Source of the DNA: Rugamonas violacea
GTDB lineage: Bacteria; Pseudomonadota; Gammaproteobacteria; Burkholderiales; Burkholderiaceae_D
Length of the DNA: 37,070 nucleotides
Direction of reading: 5' to 3'
Assembly: GCF_016461825.1 (NCBI RefSeq)
Contig: NZ_JAEMNU010000123.1
Coordinates: forward strand, 1-37,070
A model generated the notes under the pieces. The model saw nothing but the letters and a program-made list of their open reading frames with translations. It did no database searches and was not told the DNA's origin. The position numbers and the translations under genes are program-made. Below are positions 30,825-37,070 of this stretch, piece after piece (within the stretch, counting starts at the first letter, position 1; the number at the start of each line of letters is the position of its first letter).

Positions 30825-32219
30825 CTAGACAGCCTGCCAGCGCAGGCGGTATCGCGTTTCGCCCTCGCTCACCAAGTGGTGGCAATCCATGCCGACGCCG
30901 GCGGCGAACAGCAACCGCTTGCGGCTGCTGACCACGGGTAAACGGGTTCTTTCCCAAGCCGGAACATTGCAAGCTTGATAGTGGTATTTCAGTCCACGGG
31001 TCGAGCGGTTGTGCGCCAGCTTGAGCCGCTCGCCACCCTGGCGGAAGTCGATGACGAGTTCCTGGCCGCGCAGCCAGTCGGCCGCCAGGCCCTCCTCGGC
31101 CGGATCAAAATACAACACCCCGCCATAGGCCGGGAAGGCCAGCTCGGCCTCGCCGTTCCAGCGGAAGGCCTGGCCGTCCTTGATGTCGGACTCGTCGACG
31201 CGGGTGCCCTCCAGCTCGGCCAGCTTGGGCGTCAGGTACAGGCGGTCGCGGTGGCGCCGCACGTGGCAGTCGGGATGGGTGACCAGCAACTGGGCGTCGT
31301 GGCGCGCCTCGACCAGCTGGGTCAGCATCTCGGCCAGCCAGGCGGTGGTGGGCATGCGCAGGCGCCGCGTGGCGAACCAGTGGCGCAGCAGGTTGTAGGC
31401 GCGGTCGCTGCTCATGGCGCGCAGCTTGGCGACGTCGAGGCAGTCGCCGTCCAGGCAGGCGGCCAGGTCCTGCTCGGCCAGCTCGGTGAGCAGGCGTTGG
31501 GCCGACTGGGCGTGCTGGGCGCTGCGCGCGAAGCGCTCCTGGAAACCGGGGAAGGCCTGCGCCAGCGCCGGCATCACCTGGTGGCGCAGCGCGTTGCGGG
31601 CGAAGCGCGGGTCGTGGTTGGACTCGTCGTCGACGAAGGCGATATGCTGCGCCGCCACATATTCGGCCAGTTGCTGGCGCGAGGCGGCCAGCAGCGGACG
31701 CGCCATCACCAGCGCCGGATTGGCCAGCAACTCGGGCGCGGCGTTGGCCGCGTCCATGCCGGACAGGCCGGCCGGGCCGGAGCCGCGCAGCAGCTGCAGC
31801 AGCACCGTCTCGGCCTGGTCGTCGCGGTGGTGGGCGGTCAGCAGCAAGGTCGCGCCGTGCGCCGCGCACAGCGCGCCCAGCGCGGCGTAGCGGCTCTTGC
31901 GGGCGGCCGCCTCGGTGCCGCTCTTGCGCGGCTCGTCCAGCACGACGCGGCGCGCCTCGAAGCGCACGCCCAGCGCGGCGCAGGCTTGCTCACAGTGGGC
32001 CAGCCAGGCGTCGGCGTTGGGACTCAGGCCGTGGTGGACGTGGAAGGCGTACAGCTCGATGCCGTTGGCGCCGGCGTAGGCGTGCGCCAGGTGCAGCAGG
32101 GCCGAGGAGTCGAGGCCGCCGCTCAGCGCGATGGCCAGACGGCTGCCGGCGCCCTGCCCGGCCGCCGCCAGCGCCTGGGCGAAGTTCGACTCCAGGCTGG
32201 GGATTTGTTGCTTCTTCAA
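30825..32219 (-). CDS. tilS: tRNA(Ile)-lysidine synthase
   Basis: TilS adds lysine to the wobble cytidine of the CAU-anticodon isoleucine tRNA, changing it to read AUA. The N-type ATP pyrophosphatase loop is ALSGGLDSSALLHLAH (SGGLDS at residues 33-38), followed by FHVHHGLSPNADAW, AARKSRYAALG and LLLTAHHRDDQAETVLLQLL, all hallmarks of the family. The C-terminal TilS domains for tRNA binding are present up to the end. I take a TTG at 32219 as start because GGAG lies six bases upstream and this gives 464 residues; the open frame upstream runs through the palindromic repeat and is not coding. In related genomes accA and tilS are usually neighbours. Confidence 0.95.
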   Translation of the reverse strand: MKKQQIPSLESNFAQALAAAGQGAGSRLAIALSGGLDSSALLHLAHAYAGANGIELYAFHVHHGLSPNADAWLAHCEQACAALGVRFEARRVVLDEPRKSGTEAAARKSRYAALGALCAAHGATLLLTAHHRDDQAETVLLQLLRGSGPAGLSGMDAANAAPELLANPALVMARPLLAASRQQLAEYVAAQHIAFVDDESNHDPRFARNALRHQVMPALAQAFPGFQERFARSAQHAQSAQRLLTELAEQDLAACLDGDCLDVAKLRAMSSDRAYNLLRHWFATRRLRMPTTAWLAEMLTQLVEARHDAQLLVTHPDCHVRRHRDRLYLTPKLAELEGTRVDESDIKDGQAFRWNGEAELAFPAYGGVLYFDPAEEGLAADWLRGQELVIDFRQGGERLKLAHNRSTRGLKYHYQACNVPAWERTRLPVVSSRKRLLFAAGVGMDCHHLVSEGETRYRLRWQAV

Positions 32220-32261
32220 TTGCTGCTCCAATGAAAAAACCGGGAGCAGATCGGAGGCGTA

Positions 32262-32360
32262 GGCCCCGGTCTGATCCCGGTCTTGGTCGGCGCGCAGGTT
32301 TGCCGGCTGGAACCCAAGACCGCAATCCGGGGTCGGACCCGCTGGGTCCGACCCCGGCTC
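32262..32360. repeat. REP-like palindromic cluster between accA and tilS
   Basis: CCGGGGTCGGACCC at 32327-32340 and its exact reverse complement at 32344-32357 form a 14-bp hairpin with a three-base loop. Upstream, CGGTCTTGG and CCAAGACCG form a wider hairpin, and GGCCCCGGTCTGATCCCGG is a degenerate further arm. The GGGGTC...GACCCC theme recalls the larger element at 9536-9634, but the sequences differ. It fills most of the 195-base gap. Confidence 0.75.
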
Positions 32361-32414
32361 CACGCCTCGGGGTTTGGCCGGCGCCGCCGGCGCCCTGGTT
32401 TTACTGTCGCCGGA

Positions 32415-33389
32415 TTACTCCTGCGGCGTGGTTTCCTTGAACTTGCCGTAGCTCATCAGCTTGTCGTGGCGGGCTTCCAGCAGGTCCTTGGTCTTCATGC
32501 CGTGGAACTGGCGCAGCGAGTCGGCCAGCGCGCGCTTGAGCAGCGTGGCCATCTGTTTCGGATCGCGGTGGGCGCCGCCCAGCGGCTCGCTGACGATCTT
32601 GTCGATCAGGCCCATCGCCTTCAGGCGGTGCGCGGTCAGACCCAGCGCCTCGGCGGCGTCGGAGGCGCGCTCGGCGGTCTTCCACAGGATCGAGGCGCAG
32701 CCCTCGGGCGAAATCACCGAGTAGGTGGCGTATTGCAGCATCAGCACGGCGTCGCCCACGGCGATCGCCAGCGCGCCGCCGGAGCCGCCTTCGCCGATGA
32801 TGGTGGCGATCAGCGGCACCTTCAGTTCGGCCATCACGTACAGGTTGTGGCCGATCGCCTCGGACTGGCCGCGCTCCTCGGCGTCGATGCCGGGGAAGGC
32901 GCCGGGCGTGTCGACGAAGGTGAAGATCGGGATGCCGAATTTTTCGGCCAGCTTCATCAGGCGCATCGCCTTGCGGTAGCCTTCCGGTTTCGGCATGCCG
33001 AAGTTGCGCAGCGCGCGCTCCTTGGTGTCGCGGCCCTTCTGATGGCCGATGACCATGCAGGCCTGGCCGTTGAAACGGGCCAGACCGCCGACCATCGACA
33101 GGTCGTCGGCGTAGCTGCGGTCGCCGTGCAGCTCGTGGAAGTCGGTGAAGATCTCGTTGACGTAGTCCATCGTGTACGGCCGCTGCGGGTGGCGCGCGAT
33201 CTGTGCGACCTGCCACGGCGTCAGCTTGGCGTAGATGTCTTTGGTCAGTTGCTGGCTCTTCTTGGCCAGGCGGTCGATCTCCTCGGAGATGTCGACGGCC
33301 GAATCGTCTTGCACGAAACGCAGCTCTTCGATCTTGGAATCGAGTTCCGCGATCGGTTGCTCAAAATTGAGGAAAGTCGTTTTAGTCAT
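32415..33389 (-). CDS. accA: Acetyl-CoA carboxylase carboxyltransferase subunit alpha
   Basis: AccA forms, with AccD, the carboxyltransferase that makes malonyl-CoA, the first step of fatty acid synthesis. The 324-residue length and sequence are standard: a helical N-terminus (IAELDSKIEELRFVQDD), then ARHPQRPYTMDYV, FHELHGDRSYADD, IGHQKGRDTKER, FVDTPGAFPGIDAEERGQSE and IGEGGSGGALAIAVGD, which build the crotonase-like active site and oxyanion holes. GGAGG lies shortly before the ATG. It sits between the DNA glycosylase gene and tilS, all reading left. The gap to tilS is widened by a palindromic repeat. Confidence 0.98.
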   Translation of the reverse strand: MTKTTFLNFEQPIAELDSKIEELRFVQDDSAVDISEEIDRLAKKSQQLTKDIYAKLTPWQVAQIARHPQRPYTMDYVNEIFTDFHELHGDRSYADDLSMVGGLARFNGQACMVIGHQKGRDTKERALRNFGMPKPEGYRKAMRLMKLAEKFGIPIFTFVDTPGAFPGIDAEERGQSEAIGHNLYVMAELKVPLIATIIGEGGSGGALAIAVGDAVLMLQYATYSVISPEGCASILWKTAERASDAAEALGLTAHRLKAMGLIDKIVSEPLGGAHRDPKQMATLLKRALADSLRQFHGMKTKDLLEARHDKLMSYGKFKETTPQE

Positions 33390-33466
33390 TGTACCTCCGT
33401 ATTTGTTCTCAGCCGTCCCCGCCCCGCCCGGGGAAGGGGCGGCGCGGGGCGGCGATTAATATTGCG

Positions 33467-34132
33467 CTATTCTACCGGAAGCGGGTCCAGACTCCGCCAT
33501 AAGTACCAGGTGGCGACGGTGCGCCAGGGTTCCCAGTTGGCGGAGACCTCGCGCGCATCGCTGCGCGAGACCGGCTCGCCGGAGAAGTAATTGACGCTGA
33601 TGCCCTGGATCAAACCGGGGTCGTCGAGCGGCAGCACGTTCGGCCGGAGCAGATTAAATATCAAAAACATCTCCGCTGTCCAGCGTCCGATGCCGCGGAT
33701 TTGCACCAGTTCGGCGATGACGGCTTCGTCGTCCATCTGGTCCCACTGGTTGGCGTGCACCCGCTTGGCCTTGAAATGCTCGGCCAGGTCGATGATGTAT
33801 TCGGTCTTGCGCTTGGACAGGCCGCAGGCCGACAGCTGCTCGACGCCGGCCTTGAGCACCTGCGCCGGCGTGCACTTCGGACAGGCCAGCAGCAGCTTGT
33901 GCCAGGCGGCGTCGGCCGCCTTGGTGGTCACCTGCTGGCCGACGATGGAACGCGCCAAGGTAGTAAACGGGTCGCCGTGGCCGACCAGGTGCAGGTCGCC
34001 AAATTGCGGGATCAGCTTCTTCATGATGCGGTCCCGCTTCATGAGTTCGATCTTGGCCTGTTCCCAGTAGGGTGGCACGGCCACCACCAGCGGGACGGCG
34101 GCGCCGTCGCTTACCTTGGAGAGGGCCATCAT
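33467..34132 (-). CDS. DNA-3-methyladenine glycosylase, AlkA-type HhH-GPD
   Basis: The 221-residue protein is a compact helix-hairpin-helix base-excision glycosylase that removes alkylated purines. It shows LARSIVGQQVTTKAADAAWH near residues 58-77, the hairpin VQIRGIGRWTAEMFLIFNL and the catalytic loop VLPLDDPGLIQG with the essential aspartate. Its ATG overlaps the cysS stop codon as ATGA at 34132-34129, so the gene is translationally coupled to cysS; a second ATG follows at once. A longer open frame upstream lies inside cysS and is a shadow. This cysS-glycosylase-accA order is, from memory, common in related Betaproteobacteria. Confidence 0.93.
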   Translation of the reverse strand: MMALSKVSDGAAVPLVVAVPPYWEQAKIELMKRDRIMKKLIPQFGDLHLVGHGDPFTTLARSIVGQQVTTKAADAAWHKLLLACPKCTPAQVLKAGVEQLSACGLSKRKTEYIIDLAEHFKAKRVHANQWDQMDDEAVIAELVQIRGIGRWTAEMFLIFNLLRPNVLPLDDPGLIQGISVNYFSGEPVSRSDAREVSANWEPWRTVATWYLWRSLDPLPVE

Positions 34133-35520
34133 GCGCGGCGCCAGTTGGTGCTGCCGTCGGGTTTGTCTTCGAGGATGATGCCGGCCGCCAGCAGCTCGGC
34201 GCGGATGGCGTCGGACTGGGCGAAGTCGCGCGCCTGCTTGGCCGCCGCGCGGCGCGCGATGGCCTCGACGATGGCGCCGTCGGCCGAGGTGTCGGCCGCG
34301 CCGACCGCCGCCTGGCGGAACTCCTGCGGCGTGCGGGCCAGCAGGCCGATCACGCCGGCCAGGCCCTTGAGTTGGCGCGCCACCAGCGGCGACTTCGACT
34401 TGTTCAATTCGCTGACCAGGTCGAACAGCGCGGCCAGCGCCACCGGGGTGTTGAAGTCGTCGTTCATCGCCTCGGCGAAGCGCACCGCGTGCGGCTCGCT
34501 CCAGTCGAGCGCGGCGCCGTCGCCGTCCACGCCGTCGAGCGCGGTGTACAGGCGGGTCAGGGCGACGCGGGCGTCGTCCAGGTGGGCGTCGGAATAGTTC
34601 AGCGGGCTGCGGTAGTGGGCGCGCAGGATGAAGAAGCGCACCACCTCGGCGTCGTATTTTTTCAGCACGTCGCGGATGGTGAAGAAGTTGCCCAGCGATT
34701 TGGACATCTTCTCGTTGTCGACCCGCACGAAGCCGTTGTGCAGCCAGTAGTTGACCATGCTGTGGCCGAAGGCGCCCTCGGACTGGGCGATCTCGTTCTC
34801 GTGGTGCGGGAACTGCAGGTCGGCGCCGCCGCCGTGGATGTCGAACTGCTCGCCGAGCAGCGCGCAGGACATCGCCGAGCACTCGATGTGCCAGCCCGGG
34901 CGGCCCTTGCCCCACTTGGAGTCCCACTTGACCTCGTCCGGCTCGGACTCCTTGGACGACTTCCACAGCACGAAATCGAGCGGGTCGCGCTTGCCGGTGT
35001 TGACGTCGACGCGCTCGCCGGCGCGCAGGTCGTCGAGCGACTTGCCGGACAGGCGGCCGTAGTTGGCGAAGTTGCGCACGGCGTAGTTGACGTCGCCGTC
35101 GCTGCCCTGGTAGGCCAGCTCGCGCCGTTCCAGCGTTTCGATCAGCGCCAGCATCTGCGGCACGTATTCGGTGGCGCGCGGCACGTGGGTGGGCGCCAGG
35201 ATGCCCAGCGCGCCGGTGTCCTCGTCCATGTATCGGGTGAAGCGGGAGGTCAGCTGCGAGATGGTCTCGCCGTTTTCCACCGCGCGCTTGATGATCTTGT
35301 CGTCGATGTCGGTGATGTTGCGCACGTAGGTGACGTCGTAGCCGGAGGTCTGCAACCAGCGGTAGACCACGTCGAAGGCCATCATCATGCGGGCGTGGCC
35401 GATGTGGCAGTAGTCGTAGATGGTCATGCCGCACACATACATGCGGACCTTGCCCTCTTCGATCGGTACGAAAACCTGCTTGTCACGCGCCAGCGTGTTG
35501 TAAATCTTTAAATTGCTCAT
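34129..35520 (-). CDS. cysS: Cysteinyl-tRNA synthetase
   Basis: CysS charges tRNA-Cys in the cytoplasm. The 463-residue protein is a class I synthetase with all expected marks: the zinc cysteine in VRMYVCGMTIYDYCHIGHAR, whose HIGH motif is CHIGHAR, WHIECSAM with the second zinc cysteine, GGGADLQFPHHENEIAQSE with zinc ligands, and the KMSKS loop in NEKMSKSLGNFFTIRD. The ATG at 35520 gives the canonical MSNLKIYNTLARDKQ start, with a modest AAGAG site. It is the first gene of a leftward group with the DNA glycosylase and is divergent from ppiA across 273 bases. Confidence 0.98.
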   Translation of the reverse strand: MSNLKIYNTLARDKQVFVPIEEGKVRMYVCGMTIYDYCHIGHARMMMAFDVVYRWLQTSGYDVTYVRNITDIDDKIIKRAVENGETISQLTSRFTRYMDEDTGALGILAPTHVPRATEYVPQMLALIETLERRELAYQGSDGDVNYAVRNFANYGRLSGKSLDDLRAGERVDVNTGKRDPLDFVLWKSSKESEPDEVKWDSKWGKGRPGWHIECSAMSCALLGEQFDIHGGGADLQFPHHENEIAQSEGAFGHSMVNYWLHNGFVRVDNEKMSKSLGNFFTIRDVLKKYDAEVVRFFILRAHYRSPLNYSDAHLDDARVALTRLYTALDGVDGDGAALDWSEPHAVRFAEAMNDDFNTPVALAALFDLVSELNKSKSPLVARQLKGLAGVIGLLARTPQEFRQAAVGAADTSADGAIVEAIARRAAAKQARDFAQSDAIRAELLAAGIILEDKPDGSTNWRRA

Positions 35521-35689
35521 CGGACTCTTGCGTATTGGTAGGGGCCGGCGGCCAGGCAATACGAGGACCGGGCGCAGACACCCTGGGGATGCCGCGCCTG
35601 GACTTCTTCGTGTGCGCCGTGGAAACTGACAGACCCTCGGGTATCTAGTTCTTCTTTGTTAGAATGAAACTTCTCGGACAAGTATAGCA

Positions 35690-35719
35690 TTGATAAAATC
35701 CGCACTGGCCCGATATAAC
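35690..35719 (+). promoter_or_regulatory. Sigma-70 promoter of ppiA
   Basis: TTGATA at 35690-35695 and TATAAC at 35714-35719 each match consensus at five of six positions, with an 18-base spacer. They lie about 75 bases before the ppiA start. The surrounding stretch is AT-rich, unlike most of the window. A leftward cysS promoter should also lie in 35521-35793 (TATACT at 35686-35681 on the minus strand is a possible -10) but lacks a good -35. Confidence 0.7.
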
Positions 35720-35793
35720 TTAGGATTTTTTGAACGGCAAACGAATTTTCATTTCTTTGCCGCTCCCCCATCTACCTCGCCAAGGAAGCAATA

Positions 35794-36429
35794 ATGCACC
35801 AAACCGCGCCGCGCCGCCTGTCCTTTCTGACCAAATTCTTCAGCCTGTTCGCCGGCGCCACCCTGTCCGGCGCCGTGTTGGCGGCCGGCGCCGCCGCCAC
35901 GGCGGCCCCGGCCACGCCCCAGGTCGCGCTGAAAACCAGCATGGGCGAGATCGTCCTTGAGCTCGACCCGGCCAAGGCGCCCAAGACGGTCGACAACTTC
36001 CTGCAGTACGTCAAGAGCGGCCACTACAAGGGCACCCTGTTTCACCGCGTCATCGACGGCTTCATGATCCAGGGCGGCGGCTTCGACGAGAAGCTCAAGC
36101 AGAAGCCGACCCGGCCGCCCGTCAAGAACGAGGCGCAGAACGGCCTGGTCAACGCGCCCTACACCATCGCCATGGCGCGCACCGGCGACCCGCACTCGGC
36201 CACCGCGCAGTTCTTCATCAACGTGGCCGACAACGAAATGCTCAACTACCCGGGCCGCGACGGCTTCGGCTACACGGTGTTCGGCAAGGTCATCAAGGGC
36301 CAGGAAGTGGTCGACAAGATCAAGGGCACCCTGGTCGACGACAAGGGCATGTTCCAAAACCTGCCGGTGACGCCGGTGGTGATCCAGTCGGCGACGATTT
36401 TGAAGACGCCGATCCAGCCGAAACTGTAA
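35794..36429 (+). CDS. ppiA: Periplasmic peptidyl-prolyl cis-trans isomerase (cyclophilin)
   Basis: The 211-residue cyclophilin has a signal peptide (FLTKFFSLFAGATLSGAVLA, cleavage near residue 31), so it acts on folding proteins in the periplasm. The isomerase domain follows: VALKTSMGEIVLELDPAKAP, LFHRVIDGFMIQGGGF with the catalytic arginine in FHRV, MARTGDPHSATAQFFINVAD and FGYTVFGKVIKGQEVVDKI. AAGGA lies eight bases before the ATG. It is followed after 75 bases by the cytoplasmic paralogue ppiB in the same direction and probably the same transcript. Confidence 0.95.
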   Translation: MHQTAPRRLSFLTKFFSLFAGATLSGAVLAAGAAATAAPATPQVALKTSMGEIVLELDPAKAPKTVDNFLQYVKSGHYKGTLFHRVIDGFMIQGGGFDEKLKQKPTRPPVKNEAQNGLVNAPYTIAMARTGDPHSATAQFFINVADNEMLNYPGRDGFGYTVFGKVIKGQEVVDKIKGTLVDDKGMFQNLPVTPVVIQSATILKTPIQPKL

Positions 36430-36504
36430 AATAGCGCCTTGGCTGCGGCCGCGCCGCGCGCGCGGCCCGCGATTGACCATCGAACAACACACACTAGGAT
36501 CATT

Positions 36505-36999
36505 ATGACAACCGTTATCATCACCACCAATCTGGGCAAGTTCACTGCCGTTCTGGACGCGGAAAAAGCGCCAAAAACGGTTGAGAACTTCCTGTCGTAC
36601 ATGAACGCCGGCCACTACGCCAACACCATCTTCCACCGCGTGATGGGTGACTTCATGATCCAGGGCGGCGGTTTCGCACCGGGCATGAAACAAAAATCGG
36701 CCGACACCACGGTCGAAAACGAAGCCAAGAACGGCCTGAAAAACGACACCTACACCTTGGCCATGGCGCGTACCTCGGACCCGCATTCGGCCTCGGCGCA
36801 GTTCTTCATCAACGTGAAAAACAACAGCTTCCTCGACTACCCCGGCCAGGACGGCTGGGGCTACGCCGTGTTCGGCAAAGTCACCGAAGGCACCGAAGTG
36901 GTCGACGCGATCCGCAAAGTCAAAACCGGCCGCAGCGGCATGCACTCCGACGTGCCGGTCGAGGACGTGGTCATCGAATCGATCGAACTGGCGGCGTAA
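36505..36999 (+). CDS. ppiB: Cytoplasmic peptidyl-prolyl cis-trans isomerase B (cyclophilin)
   Basis: The 164-residue protein is a cyclophilin without signal peptide: TTNLGKFTAVLDAEKAPKTV, IFHRVMGDFMIQGGGFAPGM, MARTSDPHSASAQFFINVKN and WGYAVFGKVTEGTEVVDAI. It catalyses proline isomerisation in the cytoplasm. It is clearly a paralogue of the preceding periplasmic enzyme. The ATG at 36505 is preceded by AGGAT and gives the canonical MTTVIITTNLGKF start; an in-frame extension to 36439 reads as low-complexity shadow. No terminator is visible before the end of the window. Confidence 0.97.
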   Translation: MTTVIITTNLGKFTAVLDAEKAPKTVENFLSYMNAGHYANTIFHRVMGDFMIQGGGFAPGMKQKSADTTVENEAKNGLKNDTYTLAMARTSDPHSASAQFFINVKNNSFLDYPGQDGWGYAVFGKVTEGTEVVDAIRKVKTGRSGMHSDVPVEDVVIESIELAA

Positions 37000-37053
37000 G
37001 TTAGCGCCAGTAGCGAATTCCGCTAAGTTAAGCAAACCCAAAGGCATAGAGCC

Positions 37054-37070
37054 GGGGGGGGGGGGGGGGG
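37054..37070. other. Terminal poly-G run, likely sequencing artefact
   Basis: The window ends in 17 consecutive G residues after ordinary intergenic sequence. Such runs at contig ends are typical of two-colour sequencing without signal and are probably not genomic. Confidence 0.7.

Noticed and set aside
32220..32363. N-terminal extension of TilS
   Set aside because: It translates the palindromic repeat; a TTG with a GGAG site at 32219 gives a normal-length enzyme.
34133..35434. In-frame extension of the DNA glycosylase to 655 residues
   Set aside because: The extra part is a shifted-frame reading of cysS without family features; the ATG overlapping the cysS stop codon is the natural start.

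Overview
The window looks like a chromosomal segment of a high-GC betaproteobacterium of the Oxalobacteraceae (Massilia/Duganella/Janthinobacterium type). This rests on the gene content and protein style: ppiB, ppiA, cysS, accA, tilS and lysC close together, a DUF3079 protein, a Kelch-type RHS protein, and GGGGTC...GACCCC palindromic repeats. The family-level call is inference; no search was run. The left edge lies inside an IS481-type transposase and the right edge is a 17-base G run, so this may be a whole contig broken at a repeat.

Layout. 1-2.1 kb: transposase tail, two AT-rich genes for small exported proteins of unknown function, a VOC-family protein and a 136-bp MITE-like palindrome. 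2.5-9.5 kb: ordinary accessory metabolism: a secreted alpha/beta hydrolase that has lost its nucleophile, two convergent GNAT acetyltransferases, an FAD oxidoreductase, a small ATPase, an EamA half-transporter, dkgB, and an Lrp/AsnC regulator. 9.5-12.2 kb: tyrosine catabolism (hppD then an aromatic aminotransferase), with a strong terminator and a 99-bp palindromic repeat behind it. 12.2-14.4 kb: a creatininase-family protein and a YVTN beta-propeller protein, both exported, in one operon.

15.2-25.6 kb is the most interesting part: a three-gene leftward operon. It encodes (i) a 1520-residue exported protein with an RHS-like stub, two IPT/TIG domains and about twelve PPC-like beta modules; (ii) an 1839-residue exported Kelch-RHS protein whose variable C-terminal tip carries a phospholipase-A2-like HD motif; and (iii) a 95-residue three-helix membrane protein whose ATG overlaps the RHS stop codon. 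I read this as a polymorphic toxin with a membrane immunity protein and a large surface partner. The module array of the first gene contains an exact 1275-bp higher-order tandem repeat.

25.7-28.8 kb: a di-heme peroxidase, a DUF3079 protein and a MocR-type regulator. 28.9-29.4 kb: two identical tRNA-Ser(GCU) genes in a tandem duplication, each with its own promoter and terminator. 29.4-37 kb: conserved housekeeping genes (lysC, tilS, accA, an AlkA-type DNA glycosylase, cysS) reading left, then ppiA and ppiB reading right from a recognisable sigma-70 promoter.
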